A stretch of 64,000 nt of DNA, from assembly GCA_963813355.1 (NCBI GenBank), contig CAWEYS010000013.1, positions 124,001 to 188,000 on the forward strand, read 5' to 3'. Shown here piece after piece: positions 54,901-64,000 of this stretch; position 1 is the stretch's first letter; each line of letters begins with the position of its first letter. Both the position numbers and the translations under genes were made by a program. Source of the stretch: DATAGF01 sp963813355. Its GTDB lineage: Bacteria; Actinomycetota; Thermoleophilia; Miltoncostaeales; Miltoncostaeaceae. The notes beneath the pieces were generated by a model that worked only from the letters and a program-made list of their open reading frames with translations, had not been told where the DNA came from and did no database searches.

Positions 54901-55663
54901 TCAGGCGCCGAGGGGCAGCGTCCCGCCCGGCGGCAGCACGCACCACCTCGACCTCAGGCGCCAGCCGGGCCGCGTGGGCGGCGAACTCGCGCGGCGGGTC
55001 GCGGAGGAAGGCCGGCGGGCGGCGGCGCCGCGTCCACCCGGCGGCGTAGGTCCCCCAGTGGATCGGCACGGCCCGGCGCGGCCGCAGGAGCGCCAGGGCA
55101 CGCGCGGCGGACTCCGGGTCGAGGTGGCCCGGCCCGAGCGTCGGGCCCCACCCCCAGACCGGCAGCAGGGCGAGGTCGATCTTGGCCGCGGCCAGGTCGG
55201 CCATGCCGGGGAAGAGCCCGGTGTCGCCGGGGAAGTAGACGACGGTGCTGCCGATCACGAGGTAGCCGAGCGCGGCCGAGCGCCCGCGGCCGGGCATCCG
55301 CCGGCCGTCGTGGTCGGCGTGCACGGCCCGCACCCGGAGGGGCCCGACCGCGACCTCGTCGCCCTCGCCGACCTCCTCGATCCGCGCCGCCGCGCCGCCG
55401 CAGGAGCCGCCGGGCGCCGCGCGGGGCGACGATCGTCGCGGCCGCCAGGCGCCGCAGCGACGGCCCGTGGAGGTGGTCGAGGTGCAGGTGGGAGATCAGC
55501 GACGGCGTCCACGGCGCCGGGGGCGCCGGGCGGGCGCGGCCATCCGGCGCAGGTGGCCGACGCGCGCGCGGAGCACCGGGTCGGTGACCAGGCGGACGCC
55601 GTCGAGGTCGATCACCGCGGTGGAGTGCCCGAGCCAGGTGAGCCGGTCGGGCCGCTCCGTCAG
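54901..55663 (-). CDS. Metallo-beta-lactamase-fold hydrolase, frameshifted, CTG start
   Basis: Begins TERPDRLTWLGHSTAVIDLD at CTG 55663. The metal motif is SLISHLHLDHLHG, then VRAVHADHDGRRMPG, GSTVVYFPGDTGLFPGM and RRAVPIHWGTYAAGW, as in UlaG/NAPE-PLD-like hydrolases. Three single-base breaks (near 55530, 55410 and 54945) put parts in different frames. The CTG overlaps the stop of the upstream gene as CTGA, just as the two junctions before it are GTGA. Substrate unknown. Confidence 0.78.
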
Positions 55664-57654
55664 GGGCCCGACGCCGGGCCCTGCAGCATCGCGCGCCACC
55701 CCGCGAGGATCGCATGGACGGCCTCGGCGCTCCGAGATCGGCCCGTCCGGGGCCGGCAGGCCGACCGGGTGCATGATGAAGGGGCGCGTCTGCGGAGCCG
55801 CCCATGCCGCCGTGGAAGGAGATCAGCTCCTCGAAGGCGCAGCCCTCGTCGAGCTCGGGGTCGTAGAAGCTGTTGACCATGATGTCGGCGACGTGGGGGA
55901 AGCCGTCGGCGCGCGCGAGGTGCTCGGCGGCCGTCGGCGAGAAGGCCGCGAGCGGGTCCTCGCCCTCCACGCGCCCCGTGGCGAGGTGGCGCTCGCCCCG
56001 CGGGCCGAGGACGACGGCGCCGTCGCGCCGCGGAGCGGACGAGCAGGAAGCCGATGTGGGGGTGGGCGCGGAGCGCCGGGAGCAGGTCGGGGTGGCGCTC
56101 GTCGATCTCCTCCCGGGTCAGCCGCTCGCGGCGCTCCATCAGGTAGATCGAGGCCGAGGTTGCCCGAGCCGAGGACGATGACGTCGCCGCCGACGTCCTC
56201 GCCCGGCTCCTCTTCGCCGCCGGCGCCGCGCCCGGTCGCCTCGCCCACCGCCTGCCCCACCGCACGTGTCGTGCTCGTCGCCGGCCTCCACCTTGGCGAC
56301 CGTGCCGCCCGACAGGGCGCGGCGCACCAGGTCCTCGAGCGCGTAGCCGTTGCGCTGCAGGAAGGTGGCGCCCTGGGTCTGGCCGTGGTCCGAGAGCACC
56401 ACGATCTCGTAGGGGCGCGGGCGCGTACCGGCGGGCCCGCTAGATGCGGCCGAACTGCTGGTCGAGCTTGCGCAGCGCCTCGAGCGTGTCGGCGCGCTCC
56501 ATGCCGGAGTGGTGGGCCACCTCGTCGTAGGAGGCGAAGGTGGCGTACACCGCCGGCCGTCCGGCCATCATGTCGGTGAGGACGCCGTGGACGACCAGAT
56601 CGCGCACCGCGACGCACATGGCGGCCCTCAGGAACGGGTAGATGCCCCCGCGGTGCCCGCGTGGGCGCACGTCGCGCCTGGCCGCGCGGATGGCGGCGGT
56701 CCACTCCAGGATGAGCTCCCAGACGATCAGGACGAGCGTCCTGGTGACGTTGAAGCCGTTGGCGTAGAAGGCGCGGTAGCCCGGGTTGGCGCGCTTCTCC
56801 GCCTCGGCCCGGCTGACCGTCAGGATCGTCTCGTCGGCCTCGCCCGAGAGCAGGTTCCCCCGGCTGGCGCCGCCGCCGGTCAGCAGCCCCCTGCCGCTCG
56901 CGTGGCGGCGCTCGATCTCGGCGCAGTCGGCGGGCGCGGAGCAGGTCATGAGCCGCCCGCTCTCCTTCTCCACCCAGCGGAAGGCCGGGATGTCGTCGTT
57001 CGAGCCGAGCAGGATGCCCGCCTGGCTGGCGCCGGTCTGCGAGGAGAGGTCGGTCTCCCACTCGACCAGGCGGTGGGTGTCCTCGGCGAGCCAGCGCGCC
57101 ATCTCCGGGGCGCTGCCGTCGCGCATCGCCCGGCGCAGGACGGGGAGGGCGAGGCCGTCGATCTCCAGGAAGACGATGCCGGGCACCGAGGTGCTGGTCG
57201 TGCCGGAGGTCCTGGCCGCGATGCGCTGGACGACCCGGAGGTTGTAGGTGTCGTCGTCGTTGGTGCCGAAGATGACCTCCAGCACCATGCCGACGGCGGC
57301 CGCGAGCAGCGCCGTGAGCAGGGCCCACCCGAAGTGGTCGATCCGGATCGCCTCGGGCGCGATCTCCGCGGCGAGCTCGAGCAGCAGCGCGTCGAGGAGC
57401 AGGATCAGGATGAAGCTGAGCCCGACGGTGTAGGGCACCCTCAGCGCGGCGATGACCGGCGGGAGGAGGGCGTTCAGGACGCCGATCAGCGCTGCGACGA
57501 GGACGGCGCCCCAGAAGCCGGTGATCGAGACGCCGGGCACCAGCCACCCCGCCACCAGGAGCGCGAGCGCGCCGAGGAGCCACGACAGGATCAGACGGGT
57601 GGGACGCAGGCGGGGGCGCTCCGGGTGCCACCCCGTGCTCTCGGGAGCCCTCAC
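55660..57654 (-). CDS. Phage-holin-like membrane domain fused to alkaline-phosphatase-family domain, frameshifted
   Basis: The N part has four helices (LILSWLLGALALLVAGWLVP, FWGAVLVAALIGVLNALLPP, YTVGLSFILILLLDALLLEL, ALLTALLAAAVGMVLEVIFG). Then comes a phosphodiesterase/pyrophosphatase domain: VPGIVFLEIDGLALPVLRRA, nucleophile region SSQTGASQAGILLG, YATFASYDEVAHHSG, VVLSDHGQTQGATF and ELISFHGGMGG. About six single-base breaks lie between 56430 and 55700. GTG 57654 overlaps the previous stop. Such holin-phosphatase fusions are known in Actinomycetota; the natural substrate is not. Confidence 0.78.
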
Positions 57655-58279
57655 ACGCTCACCGGGAACGTCGCGACCCAGGCCACGGCGCCGATGAAGA
57701 CCGCCCACGCCACGGCGAGCAGCGCCGCCCGGACAGGGAAGATCCGGAGCCGCGCAGCGATGCCGGCGAGCGCGAGCGCGGTCGCGAAGAGCACCACCGC
57801 CAGCACGTACCGCTCGGCCCGCTCGACGTCGGTCTTGACCTCCTCGCCGGCCGCGGCCGCCTCGGCCTCGAGCCGGTCGGCCTCCTGGAGCGCCTGGAGC
57901 CGGTACTCGGGGAGCGTGAACGGGCGTCGGCGGCCGCCGCGGGGTTCTGCAGCGGCCGCGAGGCGAGCCAGCGCTCGAAGGCGGGGCGGAACTCGGCGCG
58001 GAAGCGCTGGCGGTAGAAGGCGGCGAGCTCGTCGTCGCCCCGGGCGTAGGCGTCGACCCACTGCGTGAAGGTCGCGACGTCGATCTGGACCTGACGGTTG
58101 GCCTCGCCCGACGCACGGGCCGACTCGACGCGCGTCGCCGTCGCGCGCCCGGAGGCGACCGCCTGGTCGCCGTGCCATTGGGAGGCCTGGTAGCCCGACC
58201 AGGCCGTCGCCACGGCCGCCAGCGCGAGCAGGACGCTCGCGGCGACCTCGACCACCCACTCCTGCCGGTCCCGGGTCAC
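57651..58279 (-). CDS. Membrane protein with paired terminal helices, one frameshift
   Basis: About 210 aa. N-terminal helix VVEVAASVLLALAAVATAWS, followed by a long soluble helical part (GYQASQWHGDQAVASGRATA, YARGDDELAAFYRQRFRAEF). After a shift near 57935 come YRLQALQEADRLEAEAAAAG and two helices (VLAVVLFATALALAGIAARL, AALLAVAWAVFIGAVAWVAT). GTG 58279 overlaps the stop of the DUF4239 gene. DUF4337-like in layout; function unknown. Confidence 0.7.
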
Positions 58280-59106
58280 GGCCGCCGCGGCGCGCCGCGG
58301 TCGTCACAGGGCGGCGGCGCCGTGTCGCCGACCACCGCGCGCTCCTGCTCCAGCAGGACGAGGGCGCGCTCCATCGCGGTGGGTTTGAGCCCGGCGACAT
58401 AGGGCTGGAAGGGGCTGTTGAGGAACGCGACCAGGGCGAGGGACGCCGAGAGGACCAGCACCACCGAGCCGATCTGGGCCGCCTGCACCAGGGCTCGCTC
58501 GCCGCTGTCGGCGAAGAGGAGCATGAAGCAGAAGATCAGGAAGGCCGCCAGGAAGAGGACGATCCACAGCGGCCGGGGGATGACGCCCTCGGCGCCGTGG
58601 AGGCGGTCGTTGCGGGCCTCCTCGCGTTCGGCGGTCCGGTCGAGCCACGAGTCGTAGGCCGACTGCTCCGAGTTGGAGACCGGCTCGGTGCGCTTCAGCG
58701 TCCGGAACATGGCGACCGCCCAGGGATTGATGGAGTCGCCGCCCTCCCCGTCCTCCATCCGCGGCCACTCCTGCTCGACCACGAAGCGCGCGTAGCAGAC
58801 CAGCTCCCCCGACAGGTCCGGGCGAACGCCCTGGGGGAGGAACTGCGCGGTCTCGAACTGCTGGACCACCGCCAGCGCCTCGTTCTCGGCCCCGCTGCGC
58901 GACTGGTCGAAGCTCTCGAAGGCGAGGAAGACGACGAAGCCGATGAGGATCGCGATGCTCGTGGAGAGCACGCCGAAGAAGCCCGCGGCACGGTCGCCGT
59001 CGGCGAAGTAGCCGCCGTCGGGCGCCCGCCGGCGCACCAGCAGGAGCGCGGCCACGGCGACCGCCGTGGCGACGACGGCCAGCACGATGGCGACGGGAAC
59101 GGTCAT
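58276..59106 (-). CDS. DUF4239 (bestrophin-like) membrane protein
   Basis: 276 aa: first helix VPVAIVLAVVATAVAVAALL, second GFFGVLSTSIAILIGFVVFL, the loop FESFDQSRSGAENEALAVVQ typical of DUF4239, then two C-terminal helices (PLWIVLFLAAFLIFCFMLLF, IGSVVLVLSASLALVAFLN). Bestrophin-like proteins are proposed anion channels; this is only family-level. First of four coupled minus-strand genes ending at 54901. Confidence 0.82.
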   Translation of the reverse strand: MTVPVAIVLAVVATAVAVAALLLVRRRAPDGGYFADGDRAAGFFGVLSTSIAILIGFVVFLAFESFDQSRSGAENEALAVVQQFETAQFLPQGVRPDLSGELVCYARFVVEQEWPRMEDGEGGDSINPWAVAMFRTLKRTEPVSNSEQSAYDSWLDRTAEREEARNDRLHGAEGVIPRPLWIVLFLAAFLIFCFMLLFADSGERALVQAAQIGSVVLVLSASLALVAFLNSPFQPYVAGLKPTAMERALVLLEQERAVVGDTAPPPCDDRGAPRRP

Positions 59107-59273
59107 GGGCTCTCGGGGTCGGGGGCGACGGGACTATCTCAGCGAATGCGGACGGCTCGGCACATGGTCCCGATCGGATGAACCGCCTGCCGGCCGCGTT
59201 CATCCAATCGGGGCGATGCCCCGGCGGCCGCCGTAGGGTTGGGTCCCGAGCGCCGACGACCAGGGGGTGGAGC

Positions 59274-59459
59274 ATGTGGTGGGGGATGGGTGGGGTTCTC
59301 GCGGTGATCTACATCGCCCTGTTCATCGTCCTCGGGATCCAGACGATCCGGCGAGGGCACTGGCTCCTGTTCTTCATCGGGATCATCTTCCCGCTCCTCT
59401 GGATCGTCGGCGCGCTGATGCCGCCGACGCGGCGGGCCCAGGAGGCCGGGGTAGTCTGA
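59274..59459 (+). CDS. Small MWWG two-helix membrane protein
   Basis: 61 aa: MWWGMGGVLAVIYIALFIVL, then GIQTIRRGHWLLFFIGIIFP and LLWIVGALMPPTRRAQEAGV. Two membrane helices joined by a basic loop. Ribosome site GGGGGTGGAG; -10-like TAGGGT at 59234. Intact paralogue of the broken gene at 43167. No family name known to me. Confidence 0.7.
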   Translation: MWWGMGGVLAVIYIALFIVLGIQTIRRGHWLLFFIGIIFPLLWIVGALMPPTRRAQEAGVV

Positions 59460-59499
59460 TCGCGGACAGCCGGATCAACGCGACGCGGGGGTGGCGACG

Positions 59500-60899
59500 A
59501 TGGCGGTGCACGGCGTGAACAAGGATCCGAGGGGGCCAGGTGCACCCGTTGACCGACCCGAGGGCGCTGATGCCGAAGGACCGCATCGCGGAGGACGGAG
59601 GCGGATCCGCGGCACGCTCACCGGCTGGTGCGCGACGAGCTGCTGGTCGAGGGCAACGCGCGCCTCAACCTGGCGACCTTCTGCCAGACCTGGGTCGAGC
59701 CCGAGGTCGTCGCGCTGGTCGGCCGAGACCTACGACAAGAACATGATCGACAAGGACGAGTACCCGCAGACCGCGGAGATCGAGCGCCGGTGCGTGAACA
59801 TCATCGGAGGGCTCTGGAACGCGCCCGCCGCGATCGACGCCGACCCCACGACCCTGCCGGTCGGCACCTCGACCACCGGCTCCAGCGAGGCCTGCATGCT
59901 GGGCGGCATGGCGCTGAAGCGGCGCTGGCAGGGCCGGCAGGACGGCCGCCGGCGAGCCGGCCGATCGCCCGAACATCGTGATGGGCACCAACGTGCAGGT
60001 GTGCTGGCACAAGTTCGCCCGCTACTGGGACGTCGAGCAGCGGCTCGTGCCCGTCGAGGGCGAGCGCTACGCGCTGGGCGCCGAGGAGGCCGTCGCCAGC
60101 TGCGACGAGAACACGATCGGGGTCGTCGGGGTCCTGGGCTCGACGTTCACGGGCGAGTACGAGCCGATCGCCGAGATCAGCGCCGCGCTCGACGACCTGC
60201 AGGCCCGGACCGGGCTCGACGTGCCGATCCACGTTAACGGGGCGAGCGGCGGCTTCGTGGCGCCGTTCCTCCAGCCGGACCTGATCTGGGACTTCCGCCT
60301 GCCGCGGGTCAGGTCGATCAACGCCTCAGGGCACAAGTACGGCCTGGCGCCGCTGGGCGTCGGATGGGTGCTCTGGCGCGACGCCGGCGACCTGCCCGAG
60401 GAGCTGGTCTTCCACGTGAACTACCTGGGCGGCGACATGCCGGTCTTCGCCATCAACTTCTCGCGTCCCGGCAGCCAGGTGATCGCGCAGTACTACAACT
60501 TCGTGCGCCTGGGCCGCGAGGGCTACCGCCGGATCCAGCAGAACGCCCAGGACGTGGCGCTCCACCTGGCCGACGAGATCGAGGCCATGGGCCCGTTCCG
60601 CATCCTGACCCGCGGCACCGACCTGCCGGTGCTCTCGTGGACCATGGCCGACGGCGCCAACTTCTCGGTCTTCGAGCTCTCGGAGGCGCTGCGCGCCTAC
60701 GGCTGGCAGGTGCCGGCGTACACGATGCCCGCCGACCTGACCGACCTCGCCATCTGCCGCATCGTCGTGCGCCACGGGCTGCGCCGGCGACCTGCCGACC
60801 TGTTCCTCGACGACATGCGCACAGTGGTAGACCGCTTCGTGGCCGACCCCGATCGCCGGCCCGACACCACCGCACCGGCGCGGCTTCAGCCACGCGTAG
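59500..60899 (+). CDS. gad: Glutamate decarboxylase, several frameshifts
   Basis: PLP enzyme converting glutamate to GABA with proton consumption (acid resistance). Segments in three frames: DELLVEGNARLNLATFCQTW, YDKNMIDKDEYPQTAEIERR, CVNIIGGLWNAPAAID, GTSTTGSSEACMLGGMALKR, NIVMGTNVQVCWHKFARYWD, IHVNGASGGFVAPFLQPDLI and the PLP lysine in SINASGHKYGLAPLG. The C terminus returns to another frame and ends RRGFSHA at 60899. Breaks near 59530, 59620, 59722, 59950 and 60790. ATG 59500. Confidence 0.88.
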
Positions 60900-60910
60900 C
60901 GCTCCCGGCG

Positions 60911-61530
60911 GTGCGCATCCGCCGGCTCGACTGGTGGATCGGCCTGCTCTTCGCGATCGGGTCGGTCGGGTTCGCGCTGGGCGCGTTCCCCTACGTCGCC
61001 GCGCGCGCCGACCCGACCGCCGTCGGGATCTCCTTCTTCGTCGGATCGATCTTCTTCACCTGCGCCGCCGGGCTCCAGCTGGCGCAGGCCTCAGGGAGGC
61101 GGGTGGCTCGACCGCCTGGCCACGGCGGTCCAGTTCGCGGGGACACTCTTCTTCAACTGGACCACCTTCGCCGGCCTGAACGACGCCCTCGACACCCAGG
61201 AGCGGATCCATCGCGTCTGGGCGCCCGACGCGGTGGGGTCGATCTGCTTCCTCGTGGCGAGCGAGATCGCGATCGTGGCCCTGTGCGGGCGGCCGTGGTG
61301 CCGGCGGCGCGGCGACACGCCCTGGCGGATCGCGATGCTGAACATGGTCGGGTCGGTCTTCTTCGGCATCTCGGCGATCACCTCGTTCATCCTCCCCGAC
61401 ACCGGCGAGGTCCTGAACGCCGACGCGACCAACGCGACGACCTTCCTCGGGGCCGTCTGCTTCCTGGCGGGCGGCCTGCGTGCTGATGCCGCGGCGCGGC
61501 CGGGCACGCGCCCTCGCCGTCGCCGGCTGA
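60911..61530 (+). CDS. Polytopic membrane protein after gad, frameshifted (YrhK-like)
   Basis: About 200 aa. RRLDWWIGLLFAIGSVGFAL, GISFFVGSIFFTCAAGLQLA, then after one extra base (near 61098) WLDRLATAVQFAGTLFFN, DAVGSICFLVASEIAIVALC, IAMLNMVGSVFFGISAITSF and FLGAVCFLAGG; the end (LLMPRRGRARALAVAG) is in another frame. Five to six helices. Repeated SIFFxxAA/GSVxFG segments resemble YrhK-like domains. It follows gad by 11 bases and may work with it. Confidence 0.65.
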
Positions 61531-61533
61531 GCG

Positions 61534-62586
61534 TCAGGGGGCGGCGAGCTGGTGCAGCAGGCTGTTCGCCGCTCCGCGCTCCCCCCAGAAGGCGCGCTGC
61601 GCCTCCTTGCCGCCGAGGCGGTAGGCGAGGCTCATCGGGAACCGCATCGGGTCCCAGCTCCCGACGTCGCGCAGGGCCGCGCCGCCGGGACCGGCCGAGA
61701 CCACGAGATGGCTCAGGCCGGGGCCCATGAAGTGGCCCGCGTGGGTCGTGAGTTGGGCGACCGCCACCGCGTGGTGGCCGTCGGGAAGGGTGCGCGCCCC
61801 GACGCCCGCCAGGCCCGCGTCCATCTCGGCCACCAGCGACGCGAGGCCCTCCGGCCGGTCGCCGTTCTCGAGCCGCGTGCACGTGACGTAGCCGCGCGTC
61901 AGGAGGGGATGGCGGGTGCCCGCCCCGGCGACCACCTCGATCTCGAAGGTCTGGCCCAGCAGTCCGCCGGGGCGCAGCGGGGTGAAGCGGCCGTGGTCGG
62001 AGCCGAAGTCCGGCCACGACGCCGGCGCCGTGAGCCGCTCCATCATCAGGTCCACGTCGGCCACCGGGACCGGCTCGTAGGTCTTCCAGACGCGCCGGCC
62101 GGGCGGGGCAGAGGGGGGCGTGAGCACCCCGACCTTGGCGTGGGCCATCCGCCGCTCGGGGCGGTGGGCCTCCCGCTCGGAGGCGCTCTCGAAGACGATC
62201 CCCCAGCCGCGCCGCGCCGGGTCGGCGTAGCCGCCGGAGAACCACGGGCCGAGGAGCCGGTCTCCGCCCTCGAGGAGGTCCTCCCGCGTGAGCCGCCCGC
62301 GGCCTCCGTCCCGGCGGAAGCGCCGCCGCCGGTAGGCGCGGTGGAACGCCCGCAGGTCCGTCAGGTGCAGCCTCCGGCCGCCGAGCCGGCTCCAGCGGGT
62401 GGTGAGGACGCAGAAGGCCAGGCGCAGGTCGTCAACGTGGCGCTCCGCCTCCGGGCGCGCGTAGTAGGCGGCGTTGAGGAAGTCCGTGACCCAGGGCGCG
62501 GCGTCCGGGGCCGCCATCGACGTCCCCGCCATCCGCGCGAAGCGCACGGCCCGGGCGATCGGGCCCGGACCGCCCGGCCCGCTCAC
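61534..62586 (-). CDS. Unknown soluble protein, 350 aa
   Basis: GTG 62586 overlaps the stop of the GNAT gene (GTGA). Sequence features: AAPWVTDFLNAAYYARPEAE, HVDDLRLAFCVLTTRWSRLG, DLRAFHRAYRRRRFRRDG, GGLLGQTFEIEVVAGAGTRH, then LTTHAGHFMGPGLSHLVVSA and GSWDPMRFPMSLAYRLGGKE. No signal or membrane segment. The C-terminal part could be a lipid- or hydrophobic-ligand-binding barrel, but I do not recognise the family. Confidence 0.6.
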   Translation of the reverse strand: MSGPGGPGPIARAVRFARMAGTSMAAPDAAPWVTDFLNAAYYARPEAERHVDDLRLAFCVLTTRWSRLGGRRLHLTDLRAFHRAYRRRRFRRDGGRGRLTREDLLEGGDRLLGPWFSGGYADPARRGWGIVFESASEREAHRPERRMAHAKVGVLTPPSAPPGRRVWKTYEPVPVADVDLMMERLTAPASWPDFGSDHGRFTPLRPGGLLGQTFEIEVVAGAGTRHPLLTRGYVTCTRLENGDRPEGLASLVAEMDAGLAGVGARTLPDGHHAVAVAQLTTHAGHFMGPGLSHLVVSAGPGGAALRDVGSWDPMRFPMSLAYRLGGKEAQRAFWGERGAANSLLHQLAAP

Positions 62587-62987
62587 CGCCGTGCGCGGAT
62601 GAACGCGGTGAGCCCGTACGAGGTCACGGGCACCATGCCGAGCTTGCGGTAGAAGCCCTCGGCGCCGCGCTCGGCCACGAGCACCTGGTGGTGGAAGCGG
62701 TCGATCGGGTAGTGGTCCATGAGCGCCTCGGCCAGCGTCCGCCCGATGCCCTGGCGCTGGCGGTCGGGCGCCACCAGGATGTCGGCGATGTAGACGGCGA
62801 AGGCCTCGTCGGACATCGCCCGGGCGAAGCCCACGACCCGCTCCTCCTCGAGCGCCACGACCGAGTAGGAGGACGCCTCGATGGCCGTCCGCAGCCGGTC
62901 GGGATCGCCCGCGTGGGTCCACCCGTGGGCCTGGTAAAGGCCGACGATCTCGGCGAAGTGCTCGCCCAGGATCGCCTGCCGGATCAC
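62583..62987 (-). CDS. GNAT family N-acetyltransferase
   Basis: 134 aa. The acetyl-CoA loop is ILVAPDRQRQGIGRTLAEAL, followed by VLVAERGAEGFYRKLGMVPV and the closing SYGLTAFIRARR. The N terminus (VIRQAILGEHFAEIVGLYQA) starts at GTG 62987; a few more residues upstream are possible. First gene of a coupled pair with the unknown 350-aa protein. Substrate unknown. Confidence 0.85.
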   Translation of the reverse strand: MIRQAILGEHFAEIVGLYQAHGWTHAGDPDRLRTAIEASSYSVVALEEERVVGFARAMSDEAFAVYIADILVAPDRQRQGIGRTLAEALMDHYPIDRFHHQVLVAERGAEGFYRKLGMVPVTSYGLTAFIRARR

Positions 62988-63034
62988 GATGGGGGGGCGT
63001 GTGGTGGTCAGCGGGTCGTCCAGGGGGGGTGTGC

Positions 63035-63040
63035 GATACT
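63035..63040 (+). promoter_or_regulatory. -10-like GATACT before leuS
   Basis: GATACT ends 7 bases before the GTG at 63048, another leaderless-type arrangement. Confidence 0.4.
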
Positions 63041-63047
63041 CGCCGGC

Positions 63048-64000
63048 GTGTCGGCGCCTGCCCGAATGCTGCCGGAACGGTACGACCCTGCGCCCGTGGA
63101 GTCCAAGTGGCAGGGGGTCTGGGAGCGCGAGCGCGCCTTCCACGCCGAGCCGCTCTCGCGCGACGGCGAGCGGCCCGCGCTGCCCGCGCGGCCGAAGGCG
63201 TACGTGCTGGAGATGCTCCCGTATCCGTCGGGCGAGATCCACATCGGTCACGTGAAGAACTACACGATGGGCGACGTCGTGGCGCACTTCCGGCGCCGCA
63301 ACGGCGCCGCGGTCTTCCACCCGATGGGGTACGACTCCTTCGGCCTCCCGGCCGAGAACGCCGCCATCCGCACCGGCGAGCCGCCGGCGCGGCTGATCGC
63401 CGAGAACATCGCCCGCATCCGCGAGCAGATGCGGCGGCTGGGGGTCTCGGTGGACTGGGAGACCGAGATCGCCACCAGCGACCCGGACTACTACCGCTGG
63501 ACCCAGTGGATCTTCCTGCGCCTGCTCGAGCGGGGCCTGGCCGAGCGCCGCGAGGCGGCGGTCAACTGGTGCCCGGTCGACCAGACCGTGCTGGCCAACG
63601 AGCAGGTCATCGACGGGCACTGCGAGCGCTGCGGGGCCGAGGTGGAGCTGCGCCAGCTCACCCAGTGGTTCTTCCGCATCACCGAGTACGCCCAGCGCCT
63701 GCTCGACGACATGGACGAGCTGATCGACTGGCCCGAGCGGGTGCTGACCCAGCAGCGCAACTGGATCGGCCGCTCCGAGGGGGCCCGCGTGGTCTTCCGG
63801 GTGCAGGACGAGGACGAGGAGATCCCGGTCTTCACGACCCGCCCGGACACCCTCTTCGGGGCGACCTTCTTCGTGCTGGCCCCCGAGCACCCGCTGGTCG
63901 GACGCCTGGTCGAGGGCCGCCCGGAGGAGGCGGCCGTGCGCGCCTACACGGCGGCGGCGGCGCGCGAGAGCGCCGCCGAGCGCGGCGACACCGAGGGCGC
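63048..64000 (+). CDS. leuS: Leucyl-tRNA synthetase, N-terminal part (runs past window end)
   Basis: Class I synthetase. RYDPAPVESKWQGVWERERA, the HIGH motif in VLEMLPYPSGEIHIGHVKNY, YDSFGLPAENAAIRTGEPPA, VNWCPVDQTVLANEQVIDGH and the start of the editing domain (FTTRPDTLFGATFFVLAPEH). GTG 63048 or the in-frame ATG 63066 starts it. KMSKS lies beyond the window. Confidence 0.96.
   Translation, partial: MSAPARMLPERYDPAPVESKWQGVWERERAFHAEPLSRDGERPALPARPKAYVLEMLPYPSGEIHIGHVKNYTMGDVVAHFRRRNGAAVFHPMGYDSFGLPAENAAIRTGEPPARLIAENIARIREQMRRLGVSVDWETEIATSDPDYYRWTQWIFLRLLERGLAERREAAVNWCPVDQTVLANEQVIDGHCERCGAEVELRQLTQWFFRITEYAQRLLDDMDELIDWPERVLTQQRNWIGRSEGARVVFRVQDEDEEIPVFTTRPDTLFGATFFVLAPEHPLVGRLVEGRPEEAAVRAYTAAAARESAAERGDTEG

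Overview
The window is a contiguous stretch of very GC-rich bacterial chromosome. Gene order and protein character point to Actinomycetota, and most plausibly the class Thermoleophilia. The evidence is the conserved string tig-clpP-clpX-valS-folC-ndk-maf, then mreBCD-mrdA-rodA, rng, rplU-rpmA-obg-proB-nadD-rsfS, together with heavy use of ATGA/GTGA stop-start overlaps. The class assignment is inference; no rRNA is present to test it.

Layout. 1-5.0 kb: biotin operon (bioB 3' part, bioA, bioF, bioD, a 29-codon ORF, birA). 5.0-8.5 kb: acyl-CoA dehydrogenase, zinc alcohol dehydrogenase, OsmC, and a convergent cupin/thioesterase pair. 8.58-8.76 kb: tRNA-His and tRNA-Leu. 8.8-17.8 kb: proteostasis and translation block. 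17.8-22.3 kb: an accessory block (delta-60/RTX secreted protein, MFS exporter, MarR-GNAT fusion) that separates maf from mreB. 22.4-36.2 kb: cell-shape and ribosome-assembly block, with a MITE-like palindrome between rpmA and obg. 36.2-41.2 kb: a small island bounded by tRNA-Ala(GGC) and a partial tRNA copy, carrying an integrase remnant. 41.2-63 kb: accessory region with transporters, a sulfatase, an ECF sigma/membrane-partner operon, a GNAT-AAA+ fusion, membrane-protein operons and glutamate decarboxylase. 63.0 kb to the end: leuS 5' part.

Several features are unusual. A GC-rich repeat occurs three times (once inverted), each copy at the translation start of a core gene (tig, valS, mrdA). 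Several genes appear to start at CTG, some as CTGA overlaps with the preceding stop. Many genes have a TANNNT -10 element only 6-9 nt before the start codon, which implies leaderless mRNAs. Single-base frameshifts are nearly absent in the first 17 kb but dense at 42-46, 53-56.5 and 59.5-61.5 kb. They also hit genes usually essential, such as mrdA, so I read most of them as sequence or assembly errors. Some accessory genes are truly truncated: the integrase remnant, and a LuxR regulator and MMPL transporter that meet head to head at 53.07 kb.

I see no CRISPR array, rRNA operon, complete insertion sequence or prophage.
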